A stretch of DNA of 64,000 bases from Drancourtella massiliensis (lineage in GTDB: Bacteria > Bacillota > Clostridia > Lachnospirales > Lachnospiraceae). Position numbers and translations under genes: made by a program. Below the pieces are notes generated by a model. The model was not told the DNA's origin, did no database searches, and was given only the letters and a program-made list of their open reading frames with translations. How positions within the stretch are numbered: position 1 is the first letter of the stretch; every line of letters begins with the position of its first letter. Shown piece after piece: positions 53,352-61,903 of this stretch. The DNA is taken from the NCBI RefSeq assembly GCF_016900655.1, contig NZ_JACJKH010000005.1, positions 1 through 64,000 on the forward strand, given 5' to 3'.

Positions 53352-55070
53352 CTAGCAGTCCATCAGCATCTCATGGAGCGTACCGTTTGGCTTCACCATC
53401 GGGTAGACCACTTCTTCCGGATCGATGATGAATTCGATCAGTGTCGGTACCTTCGTCTCTTTTGAGGCTTCCAGAAGTGCCGCCTCGATATCCTCTTTCT
53501 TCTCCACACGCATTCCCTTTGCCCCGTAGCTTTCTGCAAGTTTCACAAAGTCCGGTGTATATTCCGGCAGCTTTTCATCCCCGCGGCGCAGAGCAGCCCC
53601 TGCAAGAAGATTGGTCATGGCGTAGCGTTTGCCGTAAAACAGCTTCTGCCACTGACGCACCATTCCAAGGTAGGTATTATTCAGAACACAGATAATAATC
53701 GGCAGCTCTTCGAGAACCGCTGTGGCAAATTCCTGAATATTCATCTGCATGCCTCCATCACCGGAAATAACGATCACCGGTTTATCCGGATTGCCGATCT
53801 TTGCTCCGATTCCTCCCGGGAATCCATATCCCATCGTGCCAAGTCCTCCCGACATCAGAAGGCGTTTCTTCGGCGTAATCTCCGCATACTGTGCCGCGAA
53901 CATCTGATGCTGTCCTACATCCGTTACAATGATTCCTTCATCAAAAACATGATTGATTCCCTCGATAATATCCTGCGGAAGCATGACATTTCCCCTCTTC
54001 TTCATCTGAAGCGGGTGTTCCTGCTCCCAGCCCTGAATTTTCTCCATCCACTCTTTTGTATCCTTCTCTTCCGCGTACTCCAGCATCTTTTCGATTGCTT
54101 CCTTTGCGTCCGCTACAATCGGCACATCCACATGGATATTCTTGGAGATGGACGCCGTATCAATATCGATATGTACAATCTTTGCGTTCGGCGCAAACGC
54201 GTGCAGCTTTCCTGTGATCCGGTCATTGAATCTTGTACCGATGGAAAACAGCACATCGCACTCTTCCACCGCCATATTAGCCGCGTAGGCTCCGTGCATA
54301 CCAAGGTTTGCCACATAATACGGATGATTCGTCGGGACAGCGCCTCTTCCCATTACCGTTGTGACCACCGGAATTTTCGTCTTTTCCACCAGTCTTGTAA
54401 AGGCTTCATTGGCTTCCGCAATATTCACTCCGCCTCCTGCAAGAAACAGCGGTCTCTTCGCGTGGTTTAACAGCTTGACCGCGCGTTTTAACTGGCCGAT
54501 GTGAACGCTGGTGTTTGGCTTATAGCCGCGGATATTGACCTCTGACGGATATTCCGGAGAGCCAAGCTCACCCATCACGTCTTTCGGAAGATCTACGAGA
54601 ACAGGTCCCGGTTTCCCGCTTCTTGCGATGTAGAACGCTTCTTTTATAATTCTTCCCAGATCTTCTCTTCTATGTACCGTCACTCCGTATTTGGTGATGC
54701 TTCTTGTAATTCCTACAATGTCGACCTCCTGGAATGCGTCATTTCCAATCAGATGCCGCGCCACCTGTCCTGTAAAACATACAAGCGGCACACTGTCATA
54801 GTTTGCCGTGGCAAGACCGGTTACCAGGTTCGTCGCTCCGGGTCCGCTTGTTACAAGGCAGACCCCGACCTTGCCCGTTGATCTTGCGTAAGCATCCGCC
54901 TCGTGAACCAGCGCCTGCTCGTGTCTTGGGAGAATGATCTTGATATCTCCCTGTTTATAAAGCTCATCGCTGATATCAATCGTACATGCCCCCGGATAAC
55001 CAAAGAGCGTATCCACACCTTCTTCTTTTAATGCTTTTACAAGAAGCTTGTTTCCACTGATTTTCCTCAT
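53352..55070 (-). CDS. ilvB: Acetolactate synthase large (catalytic) subunit
   Basis: Thiamine-diphosphate enzyme joining two pyruvates, or pyruvate and 2-oxobutanoate. Predicted 572 residues. Motifs: the catalytic Glu in PRHEQALVHEADAYARSTG (about 50), TSGPGATNLVTGLATA, GNDAFQEVDIVGITRSITK, and TPP-binding GDGGMQMNIQEFATA (about 435) ending NNTYLGMVRQWQ. Biosynthetic form because FAD-type middle region and ilvN partner are present. Expression is controlled by the T-box leader upstream. Confidence 0.97.
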   Translation of the reverse strand: MRKISGNKLLVKALKEEGVDTLFGYPGACTIDISDELYKQGDIKIILPRHEQALVHEADAYARSTGKVGVCLVTSGPGATNLVTGLATANYDSVPLVCFTGQVARHLIGNDAFQEVDIVGITRSITKYGVTVHRREDLGRIIKEAFYIARSGKPGPVLVDLPKDVMGELGSPEYPSEVNIRGYKPNTSVHIGQLKRAVKLLNHAKRPLFLAGGGVNIAEANEAFTRLVEKTKIPVVTTVMGRGAVPTNHPYYVANLGMHGAYAANMAVEECDVLFSIGTRFNDRITGKLHAFAPNAKIVHIDIDTASISKNIHVDVPIVADAKEAIEKMLEYAEEKDTKEWMEKIQGWEQEHPLQMKKRGNVMLPQDIIEGINHVFDEGIIVTDVGQHQMFAAQYAEITPKKRLLMSGGLGTMGYGFPGGIGAKIGNPDKPVIVISGDGGMQMNIQEFATAVLEELPIIICVLNNTYLGMVRQWQKLFYGKRYAMTNLLAGAALRRGDEKLPEYTPDFVKLAESYGAKGMRVEKKEDIEAALLEASKETKVPTLIEFIIDPEEVVYPMVKPNGTLHEMLMDC

Positions 55071-55171
55071 GCCGTTTCCTCCTTTTCCTTCTCCTTGTCA
55101 AGGCTCTCTATTCTTCCCTGCATCTGTACGGAAATTTTATTCCCCAGGGCATCCGAAAAGACTTCCTGTAG

Positions 55172-55465
55172 AAAAAAACGCCCTAAGCCTTTGCTTAGGG
55201 CGAATAACTCCGTGATACCACCTAACTTCAGAATTTCTCTGCACTCAACCAGTACTTTCATACTGTTTCCCGATAACGCTGGAACAACGTCGGAGCCTAA
55301 TCACATCTTACTTCCTGCATCGGATAAGACCTTTTCAGTCCGCTGTTCATGGGCCAGTTCCCACCCGCCGTCACGAAGACTTCCACCACCCGCCTTCTCT
55401 CTTTGCATCCGGCCGGGAGGTACTCCTCCCACTCACTACATTTCTCTGTCTCGTTAAAGTAATTA
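55172..55465 (-). promoter_or_regulatory. T-box leader of ilvB-ilvN
   Basis: tRNA-sensing leader. On the minus strand the sequence AGGTGGTATCACGG (55223-55210) is the T-box. TTAGG at 55225-55221 can pair with CCTAA (55199-55195) to form the antiterminator, or the same CCTAA joins the terminator CGCCCTAAG/CTTAGGGCG (55202-55179) followed by seven T. An AGTA-containing bulge (near 55421), AGAGAG (55402-55397) and GGTGGTGG (55390-55383) mark stem I. The base before the T-box ACC-type end is T, predicting a tRNA with discriminator A. Specifier: see findings; Leu (CTG at 55357-55355) fits best. Confidence 0.88.
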
Positions 55466-55470
55466 TTGAC

Positions 55471-55500
55471 ATTATACGGGGTGGGGATATCTGTTGTCAA
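55471..55500 (-). promoter_or_regulatory. Strong sigma-A promoter for the ilvB T-box transcript
   Basis: Minus strand TTGACA, 18-base spacer, TATAAT; both hexamers are perfect. Confidence 0.85.
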
Positions 55501-55515
55501 GCTTTTTCTCCGGCA

Positions 55516-56016
55516 TCAGTCTTTTGTAGTTCTTTTTCTGTATCTTGTAAATATGTATTCCAGATCAAAATATGTCTGCTCGTCAGACTCTCCTTCCAGG
55601 ATCCAGTCTTCCTCTTCATCCAGATTCGGGAAATATGTATCCGCGTCATAGGCATGGTCCGTCTTTGTCACATAAGCCTCGGTACAGTACGGGAGCATCA
55701 TCCGGTAAACGCTCTCCCCTCCGATCACATAGATACTCTCATCCGGATACTGCTTCAGTTCCTCCAGAAGTTCCTCCAGACTGTGTACTACAACTGCTCC
55801 TTTTACCTGAAAATGCGCGTCTCTTGTAAGGACGATATTCGTTCTGTTCTTCAACGGCTGTCCGCCAGGAAAGCTTTCCAGGGTCTTTCTGCCCATAACA
55901 ACCACGTTTCCTGTTGTTGTCTCCCGGAAAAACTTCATATCTGCCGGGATGCTGACAAGCAGCTTGTTTTTATTCCCGATAGCCCAGTTTTTGTCTACAT
56001 TCACAATCAGATTCAT
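55516..56016 (-). CDS. folA: Dihydrofolate reductase
   Basis: Reduces dihydrofolate with NADPH, 166 residues. Motifs: LIVNVDKNWAIGNKNKLLVSIPADMKFF with the substrate-binding Asp near residue 27 (the family's acidic residue), VVMGRKTLESFPGGQPLKNR (about 40-60) and YVIGGESVYRMMLP (about 96-109). Last gene of the folT-thyA-folA operon, 18 bases after thyA. GAGGAGG precedes the ATG. Confidence 0.95.
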   Translation of the reverse strand: MNLIVNVDKNWAIGNKNKLLVSIPADMKFFRETTTGNVVVMGRKTLESFPGGQPLKNRTNIVLTRDAHFQVKGAVVVHSLEELLEELKQYPDESIYVIGGESVYRMMLPYCTEAYVTKTDHAYDADTYFPNLDEEEDWILEGESDEQTYFDLEYIFTRYRKRTTKD

Positions 56017-56034
56017 CTGTGTGCCTCCTCTTCT

Positions 56035-56883
56035 TTATACCGCAATCGGAATATTTTTAATCTGCGGTCCTGTCGCATAATCATCCAGACGGACGTCATC
56101 CGGCGTAAAGTCATAGAAATCTTTTACATCCGGGTTCAGCCAGAATTTAGGCGCTTCGTGCTGCTCTCTTGAAATCAGCTCCTCCACAAGCGGAATGTGA
56201 CGGTCATAAATGTGCGCGTCCGCGATCACATGAACAAACTCGCCCACCTGCATGTCACAAACCTGCGCCATCATATGCATCAGCACCGCATACTGACAGA
56301 CATTCCAGTTGTTTGCCGCCAGCACGTCCTGGGAACGCTGGTTCAGGATTCCGTTCAGCACCAGTTTTTCACTGTCCGGACGCTTCGTCACGTTGAAGGT
56401 CATGCTGTATGCACACGGATACAGATTCATTTCATGCAGATCCTGATGAACATAGATGTTGGTCAGAATCCGCCTGCTGTACGGATTGTGCTTCAGATCA
56501 TAGATAACACGGTCTACCTGATCCATCATTCCTTCCTTATACTGATGTTTCACTCCCATCTGATATCCGTACGCCTTTCCGATGGATCCGTCTTCATCTG
56601 CCCAGCTGTCCCAGATATGAGGTTTCAGGTCATGGATGTTGTTGGATTTGCGCTGCCAGATCCAGAGCATCTCATCGGTACAGCTCTTGATCCCTGTTTT
56701 CCGAAGGGTCAGTGCCGGAAATTCTTTCGCAAGATCATACCGGTTTACAACCGCAAACTTTTTGATCGTATAGGCAGGTGTTCCGTCTTCCCACTTTGGC
56801 CGCACCTTTTCTCCTTCTGTACTTGTGCCGTGATCGATAATGTCTCTGCACATGCTGACAAATACCTGATCCGCATAACTCAT
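56035..56883 (-). CDS. thyA: Thymidylate synthase
   Basis: Methylates dUMP to dTMP, producing dihydrofolate for FolA. Predicted 282 residues. The region around the active-site Cys reads LHEMNLYPCAYSMTFNV (about 140-156); the residue after the Cys is Ala where many ThyA enzymes have His. Other features are intact: NQRSQDVLAANNWNVCQYAVLMHMMAQ and VHVIADAHIYDRHI. Start at 56883 (MSYADQ) with GGAGG upstream. 25 bases after folT. Confidence 0.93.
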   Translation of the reverse strand: MSYADQVFVSMCRDIIDHGTSTEGEKVRPKWEDGTPAYTIKKFAVVNRYDLAKEFPALTLRKTGIKSCTDEMLWIWQRKSNNIHDLKPHIWDSWADEDGSIGKAYGYQMGVKHQYKEGMMDQVDRVIYDLKHNPYSRRILTNIYVHQDLHEMNLYPCAYSMTFNVTKRPDSEKLVLNGILNQRSQDVLAANNWNVCQYAVLMHMMAQVCDMQVGEFVHVIADAHIYDRHIPLVEELISREQHEAPKFWLNPDVKDFYDFTPDDVRLDDYATGPQIKNIPIAV

Positions 56884-56908
56884 ATTGCTACCTCCGTTTT
56901 TCTCCATT

Positions 56909-57475
56909 TTAATTTGATTTCATCAATGCAAATACTTTTGCTCTGGATAATGTCCGTACTACGAGATAAAACAGCACCGTCTCCACCGGCACCATCACCA
57001 TCTGTTTCAGAAGTCTTGCCGGAAGCAGCGCCGCAAAGGAACTTCCGTACATGACAGTAAGCCAGTACGTGTTCAGACAGGTGTTGACCAGAACTGCGAC
57101 AAGTACTTTCGCAAATACAATCCGCCCCACGGAAAGCGGCTTCCGGTACAGAACCATTCCATAGAGGATGCCGCCCGCCACGGCACTGATGGTAAATCCC
57201 GGAAAAAAGGCTCCCGTCGGCTTTACCAGATACTTCAGAATATCCGCCGCTCCCGCGACAATACCGCCCACAGACGGTCCAAACAGCATTGCTGCCAGTT
57301 CATTTGGCAGGAAGGAAAATCCGATCTTCAGAAAGTCCGTCACCTGCACGGTTCCAAAAAATCCCAGCACCACAGCGAGTGCCAGAAGCATCGCTATGAC
57401 AACCATGGTATGGCTGTCTTTGAGTTCACGGGCTGATTCCCGGAACATGTCTCGTAGTTTCTTGCATTTTTCCAT
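56909..57475 (-). CDS. folT: Folate ECF transporter substrate-binding component
   Basis: Membrane S-component that captures folates and works with a shared energising module. Predicted 188 residues with about five or six hydrophobic segments starting at HTMVVIAMLLALAVVLGFFG. The substrate loop region has GFSFLPNELAAMLFGPSVGG and LKYLVKPTGAFFPGF. Start at 57475 with AAAGGAGG; the upstream open frame is riboswitch sequence. First gene of an operon with thyA and folA. Confidence 0.93.
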   Translation of the reverse strand: MEKCKKLRDMFRESARELKDSHTMVVIAMLLALAVVLGFFGTVQVTDFLKIGFSFLPNELAAMLFGPSVGGIVAGAADILKYLVKPTGAFFPGFTISAVAGGILYGMVLYRKPLSVGRIVFAKVLVAVLVNTCLNTYWLTVMYGSSFAALLPARLLKQMVMVPVETVLFYLVVRTLSRAKVFALMKSN

Positions 57476-57479
57476 AAAA

Positions 57480-57526
57480 ATATACCTCCTTTGCAGTAGT
57501 CCTTTTGCCACGCACAGCAGGTATAT
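57480..57526 (-). promoter_or_regulatory. Ribosome-binding-site sequestering hairpin of folT
   Basis: Minus strand ATATACCT (57526-57519) is perfectly complementary to AGGTATAT (57487-57480), which overlaps the folT GGAGG site. When formed, this hairpin hides the site; it is the likely expression platform of the THF riboswitch. Confidence 0.6.
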
Positions 57527-57542
57527 CAATCTCTGTCTATGT

Positions 57543-57644
57543 GCAGCAGCGGGATGCGAAATATGTACCGCAAGAAATTTCTTTTCGTCCACCGGCAACT
57601 CCCCGTCCGAATGGCACTTAACGCACATATTTCTACTCTGCCTG
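57543..57644 (-). promoter_or_regulatory. Tetrahydrofolate (THF) riboswitch
   Basis: Minus strand sequence has the conserved blocks of the class I THF riboswitch: GCAGAGTAG near the 5' end, GTGCGTTAAGTGCC, GGACGGGGAGTTGCCGG, a TTGCGGT segment and the closing GCATCCCGCTGC. It lies between the promoter and folT, matching the known arrangement in Clostridia and Firmicutes. THF binding would reduce translation of the folate operon. I compared with the consensus from memory. Confidence 0.88.
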
Positions 57645-57659
57645 TTCATTTCGTCTCTG

Positions 57660-57688
57660 ATTATAGCACGAAGTCCTCTGATCGTAAA
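57660..57688 (-). promoter_or_regulatory. Promoter for the folT-thyA-folA operon
   Basis: Minus strand TTTACG, 17-base spacer, TATAAT, 15 bases before the riboswitch. It lies just below the end of the pentapeptide-repeat gene. Confidence 0.7.
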
Positions 57689-57696
57689 GAGATTTC

Positions 57697-58341
57697 TCAG
57701 TATGCCATTGCCTCCTCTCTCGTCATCCAGAAATGGATCCCATGAGTGGAGTCTTTCCACCGGTCTTCTGTAAAAGAGTCAGCGTATACCCACTCCCCTT
57801 TCCGGTAGACGAAGTTTTCATCCACCAGCGACCATGCCTCATCAAATTCCCTTGTGCCGTCAAAGTTTCTGATTGTCAGTACTTTTGCCTTATTACACCG
57901 GCATGTCGGACCTGTGGCCGAGCTCCGCTTTGCATCTGCCGGAACAAGGAGCTGTACAATCCGGTCATACACACATTTCTTGTATGCTACAAACGCTCCT
58001 TTCTCCGGGCAGCGCATAGGATACCCCACGGTTGTCTCATCCATGCGCGCCCCGGTCAGGTCTGCATTTTCCAGTGTTGAAAGCCGGATATCCGCACCCC
58101 GGAAGTCTGCATTTTTAAGACTGCATCCCCGAAGGTCCGCCCCTTGCAAATCTGCCCCGCAAAATTTTGCTCCTTCCAGATCACAGTCCCGGAATCTTGA
58201 ATTAGAAAGCCTGCACCCTGTAAAGTCGGCATTCCGGAAACTGACGGCGGTAAAATCTCCCCATTCCAGGATTTTACCACTCAGATCGATTCCGTCCATC
58301 CTCCTTTCATTCCATACTGTTTTTGTACTGTTCTGCTCCAT
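57697..58341 (-). CDS. Pentapeptide-repeat protein with C-terminal DUF5758-like domain
   Basis: Predicted 214 residues. The first half (about 15-100) is a right-handed beta-helix of pentapeptides of the A(D/N)LXX type: FRNADFTGCRLSNSRFRDCD and then AKFCGADLQGADLRGCSLKN, with Cys as well as Asp in the D position. The C-terminal part (about 110-214) contains YPMRCPEKGAFVAYKKC and TREFDEAW and resembles the small domain that follows pentapeptides in many Firmicutes. Role unknown; some relatives mimic DNA to protect gyrase, others are structural. Start at 58341. Confidence 0.88.
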   Translation of the reverse strand: MEQNSTKTVWNERRMDGIDLSGKILEWGDFTAVSFRNADFTGCRLSNSRFRDCDLEGAKFCGADLQGADLRGCSLKNADFRGADIRLSTLENADLTGARMDETTVGYPMRCPEKGAFVAYKKCVYDRIVQLLVPADAKRSSATGPTCRCNKAKVLTIRNFDGTREFDEAWSLVDENFVYRKGEWVYADSFTEDRWKDSTHGIHFWMTREEAMAY

Positions 58342-58395
58342 TTTGACACCCCCGGTTCTTTGTAAATTCTATTTAAAATTTTTTTAAAAAACATG

Positions 58396-58424
58396 TTGAC
58401 ATTTCTTTTCTTTTATAGTATCAT
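58396..58424 (+). promoter_or_regulatory. Promoter for the tRNA-Gly pair
   Basis: TTGACA, 17-base spacer, TATCAT, 33 bases before the first tRNA. Confidence 0.8.
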
Positions 58425-58456
58425 ACATTTTGTTCCGAGTGAACAAAAAACATTAA

Positions 58457-58529
58457 GCGACAGTGGCTCAGTTGGTAGAGTACGACCTTGCCAAGGTCGG
58501 GGTCGCGGGTTCGAGCCCCGTCTGTCGCT
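58457..58529 (+). tRNA. tRNA-Gly (anticodon GCC), copy 1
   Basis: Complete cloverleaf: acceptor GCGACAG/CTGTCGC, anticodon loop TTGCCAA, T arm CGGGTTCGAGCCCCG. Anticodon stem CGACC/GGTCG. Confidence 0.97.
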
Positions 58530-58555
58530 CTTCTTTTTCAAAATTTGATATTCAT

Positions 58556-58628
58556 GCGACAGTGGCTCAGTTGGTAGAGTACAACCTTGCCAAGGTTGGG
58601 GTCGCGGGTTCGAGCCCCGTCTGTCGCT
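58556..58628 (+). tRNA. tRNA-Gly (anticodon GCC), copy 2
   Basis: Second copy 26 bases downstream, identical except for one compensatory base pair in the anticodon stem (CAACC/GGTTG). CCA is not encoded. Confidence 0.97.
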
Positions 58629-58631
58629 CTT

Positions 58632-58664
58632 AAAACACGATTCAAATGAATCGTGTTTTTTCTT
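58632..58664 (+). terminator. Terminator after tRNA-Gly pair
   Basis: AAAACACGATTC pairs with GAATCGTGTTTT around AAAT, then T-rich. Confidence 0.85.
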
Positions 58665-58738
58665 TTCTCAGACAGCTGTATCCCCGAAACCTGTATGCCA
58701 GATACTCTCAGAACAAAGGACAAAGTTTTCTGTTAATT

Positions 58739-58769
58739 GAAAAGGATGCTGCAGTTTCCCACAACACCC
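58739..58769 (-). terminator. Terminator after aspS
   Basis: Minus strand GGGTGTTG pairs with CAGCATCC (with G-T pairs), followed by TTTTC. Confidence 0.6.
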
Positions 58770-58790
58770 TTTTTCTTCTTTCTCACGAAA

Positions 58791-60602
58791 TTACTCTTCT
58801 GTTTCCGCTTCCGCCTCTTCTTTTCTGATGACACCGATTCCCAGCTCTTCCAGCTGTTTTACTGCTACTTCAGACGGTGCCTCCAGCATCATGTCTGATG
58901 CATCTTTCACCTTCGGGAATGCAATGACATCACGGATGCTGTCTTCTTTCGCCATGAGCATGACAAGACGGTCCAGTCCGTAGGCAAGTCCTGCATGAGG
59001 CGGTACCCCGTACTTGAACGCATTCAGAAGGAATCCGAACTGCTCTTCGGCCTCTTCTTTTGTAAATCCGATCACTTCAAACATCTTTGTCTGGATGTCA
59101 TTCTGGTGGATTCGGACACTTCCTCCGCCGAGCTCGGTTCCATTTAATACAATATCGTATGCTTTCGCGCGCACTCTTCCCGGATCACTGTCCAGATACT
59201 GAAGATCCTCCTCCATCGGCATGGTAAACGGATGGTGCATTGCCACGAAACGGTTCTCGTCTTCATTCCACTCAAGCAGCGGGAACTCTGTTACCCAGAG
59301 GAAATTGTACTGGCTCTTGTCCAGAAGATCCAGCTGTCTTGCAATTTCAAGACGGAGATTTCCAAGTACATCCCATACAATCTTATTCTTGTCAGCCGCA
59401 AAGAGCAGAAGGTCTCCCGGCTGTCCGTCCATTGCCTGGATCAGGGAAGCCATTTCCTCTTCTGTCATGAATTTTGCAAAGGAGGATTTCACGCTTCCAT
59501 CTTCCTGAATCGCAATATATGCAAGTCCTTTTGCACCATATCCTTTTGCAAATTCTACAAGCTTATCAATCTTTTTACGCGGCATTGCACCCTGTTCTTT
59601 GGCATTGATTCCGCGGACGCTTCCGCCCTGCTCCAGAGCTCCGGTAAAGACGCCGAATCCGCAGTCCTTTACGATCTCGCTGACATTGACAAGCTCCATT
59701 CCGAAACGGGTGTCCGGCTTGTCGGAACCGTAGCGGTCCATTGCATCCTGCCATGTCATTCTCTGGATCGGAAGCTTTACATCCACATCCAGAACTTCTT
59801 TAAACAAATAAGCAAGGAGACGCTCGTTGACTTCCAGAACATCATCTACATCAACAAAGGAAAGCTCCATGTCGATCTGTGTAAATTCCGGCTGGCGGTC
59901 TGCACGGAGATCTTCGTCCCGGTAGCATCTTGCAAGCTGGAAATAGCGGTCGCATCCGGAGCACATCAGCAGCTGCTTTAATGTCTGAGGAGACTGCGGC
60001 AGCGCATAAAAGCTTCCCGGATGTACACGACTTGGTACCAGATAGTCTCTTGCTCCTTCCGGTGTACTCTTTACCAGTGTCGGTGTCTCGATTTCAAGGA
60101 ATCCTTCATCTGCCAGGAACTGTCTCGTCAGTGTGGCGATCTGGCTTCTCATGCGGAGATTCCGCTGCATATCCGGTCTTCTTAAGTCCAGGAACCGGTA
60201 TTTCAGACGCAGTTCTTCCTTTGTCTTGCTGTCTTCCTCAATCGGGAACGGCGGAGTCTCGGACTCGGACAGGATCCGAAGCTCTTTCACACGTATCTCG
60301 ATGGCCCCTGTAGCAAGATTTTCATTGACAGCTCCGGAACGTGCCTCCACGGTTCCTACTGCCGCAATGACAAACTCGCTTCTGAGCTTTCCTGCTTTTT
60401 CAAATCCTTCTTCATCGATACTTCCGTTCTCAAATATCAACTGCAGGATCCCGGAGCGGTCTCTTAAGTCAACAAAGATAATACCGCCTTTATTTCTGTT
60501 CTTCTGCACCCACCCCATGACGGTGACGGTCTCACCGATATTCGCTGTGCCAAGTTCTGCGCAACGGTGGGTCCTTTTCAGGCCTTTCATTGATTCTGCC
60601 AT
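58791..60602 (-). CDS. aspS: Aspartyl-tRNA synthetase
   Basis: Class II synthetase of 603 residues, bacterial size with the GAD insertion (FGVFTGALEQGGSVRGINAK, about 315-335). Other motifs: MGWVQKNRNKGGIIFVDLRDR in the anticodon-binding OB fold, DLRRPDMQRNLRMRSQIA, motif 2 CYRDEDLRADRQPEFTQIDM (about 210) and motif 3 GLAYGLDRLVMLM (about 530). A Glu-rich tail closes it. Start at 60602 with GGAGG upstream. Third gene downstream of hisS and hemZ, 26 bases from hisS. Confidence 0.97.
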   Translation of the reverse strand: MAESMKGLKRTHRCAELGTANIGETVTVMGWVQKNRNKGGIIFVDLRDRSGILQLIFENGSIDEEGFEKAGKLRSEFVIAAVGTVEARSGAVNENLATGAIEIRVKELRILSESETPPFPIEEDSKTKEELRLKYRFLDLRRPDMQRNLRMRSQIATLTRQFLADEGFLEIETPTLVKSTPEGARDYLVPSRVHPGSFYALPQSPQTLKQLLMCSGCDRYFQLARCYRDEDLRADRQPEFTQIDMELSFVDVDDVLEVNERLLAYLFKEVLDVDVKLPIQRMTWQDAMDRYGSDKPDTRFGMELVNVSEIVKDCGFGVFTGALEQGGSVRGINAKEQGAMPRKKIDKLVEFAKGYGAKGLAYIAIQEDGSVKSSFAKFMTEEEMASLIQAMDGQPGDLLLFAADKNKIVWDVLGNLRLEIARQLDLLDKSQYNFLWVTEFPLLEWNEDENRFVAMHHPFTMPMEEDLQYLDSDPGRVRAKAYDIVLNGTELGGGSVRIHQNDIQTKMFEVIGFTKEEAEEQFGFLLNAFKYGVPPHAGLAYGLDRLVMLMAKEDSIRDVIAFPKVKDASDMMLEAPSEVAVKQLEELGIGVIRKEEAEAETEE

Positions 60603-60628
60603 TTTCTCTTCCTCCATTTATTCTTGCT

Positions 60629-61903
60629 CTATTCTTCGCTCTTTGGCGCAAATTCCCGTACAAAGCACTCTGTCACATCCGTGTAGCCGTCCTGCGCAAG
60701 CTGCTCTTTCTGGAATTTCTTGTTTTTCTTCATATTGGAAACAAGAACCTGACATCCCTTTGCCCGTTCTTCTTTCGCAAGCTCCAGGATTCGGGTAATG
60801 CCTTCCGACGGCATTCCTTTTTCAATCAGGAATGCTTTCTTTTCCTTCCTGGTCGGAACCTGATAGCCGCTTTCTAAAAGCAGCAGGACAATCCGCTCGA
60901 ATCCGATGGAAAATCCACATGCCGGCGTATCCTGTCCCGTAAACTTTCCGATCATCTTGTCGTAGCGTCCGCCTCCGCCTACTGATCCTCCGAACTCATC
61001 CATGGAGATCTCAAAAATCGTACCGGTGTAGTAGGACATTCCCCTGACAAGTGTCGGGTCAAAGCTCATCTTGAACTCCGCTTCTTTTACCGCTTCCACG
61101 CTGGAAATGATCGTCTCCAGACCGTCTGCCACTTCCGGATCCAGAAATCCATCAAGCTTCTCTTTCAGGTAACGGATACCTTCCACATCACGTGTCACTT
61201 CCTTGAACAGTGTCAGGTAAGTCTCCACAACCTGTGCTTCATATCCCGCTTCTTTTAACTCGCTTTCCACACCTTCCAGACCGATCTTGTCCATCTTGTC
61301 CAGAATGATGAATACTTCGTCAAAGCTTTCCGGAGCAAATCCACTGAAAGCAGCCATTGCCTTTAAGATCTGTCTGTCATTGATCCGGATAGTAAAGTTC
61401 TTGAAATCCAGTTTTCCGAGGAGTGTACTTGTGGCAAGGATCAGCTCGATCTCCGCAAGATTGGACGGCTCGCCCAGGATGTCGATATCGCACTGCATGA
61501 ACTGGCGGTATCTTCCTCTCTGCGGACGGTCTGCTCTCCACACATTTCCGATCTGCAGTGCCTTAAACGGAGACGGCAGTTCATTCGCGTGATTTGCATA
61601 ATATCTGGAAAGCGGCAGTGTCAGATCGTAACGGAGTCCTCCGTCCACCAGATCCGCCTCTGTCTTTGCTGTCTCCAGATTCAGCTTCGCCCCTCTTTTT
61701 AAAATTTTGAAGATAAGCTGCTCATTTTCTCCTCCCTGTTTGCTGAGAAGATTATCAATGTGTTCCACACACGGAGTTTCAATCGAAGAAAATCCAAATG
61801 TGCGGTATGTCTCTTTGATCATCTGTATCACATAGTCACGGATTTCCATCTCTCTTGGGAGCATATCGTTCATTCCGGTGACCGGTTTTTTCTTTAACGC
61901 CAT
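60629..61903 (-). CDS. hisS: Histidyl-tRNA synthetase
   Basis: Class II synthetase of 424 residues. Motifs: TGMNDMLPREMEIRDYVI at the N-terminus, motif 2 RADRPQRGRYRQFMQCDIDI (about 115-134), GGGRYDKMIGKFTG (about 305), and motif 3 CGFSIGFERIVLLLL. Start at 61903 because AAGGAG is followed by two ATGs and the second has better spacing. It overlaps the end of hemZ by 10 bases. Standard synteny with aspS. Confidence 0.97.
   Translation of the reverse strand: MALKKKPVTGMNDMLPREMEIRDYVIQMIKETYRTFGFSSIETPCVEHIDNLLSKQGGENEQLIFKILKRGAKLNLETAKTEADLVDGGLRYDLTLPLSRYYANHANELPSPFKALQIGNVWRADRPQRGRYRQFMQCDIDILGEPSNLAEIELILATSTLLGKLDFKNFTIRINDRQILKAMAAFSGFAPESFDEVFIILDKMDKIGLEGVESELKEAGYEAQVVETYLTLFKEVTRDVEGIRYLKEKLDGFLDPEVADGLETIISSVEAVKEAEFKMSFDPTLVRGMSYYTGTIFEISMDEFGGSVGGGGRYDKMIGKFTGQDTPACGFSIGFERIVLLLLESGYQVPTRKEKKAFLIEKGMPSEGITRILELAKEERAKGCQVLVSNMKKNKKFQKEQLAQDGYTDVTECFVREFAPKSEE

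Noticed and set aside
55067-55261. 64-codon open frame before ilvB
   Set aside because: It lies across the T-box antiterminator and terminator and is explained by the leader RNA.
57476-57760. N-terminal extension of FolT by 95 codons
   Set aside because: The extension covers the THF riboswitch; the start at 57475 has AAAGGAGG and the right length for FolT.
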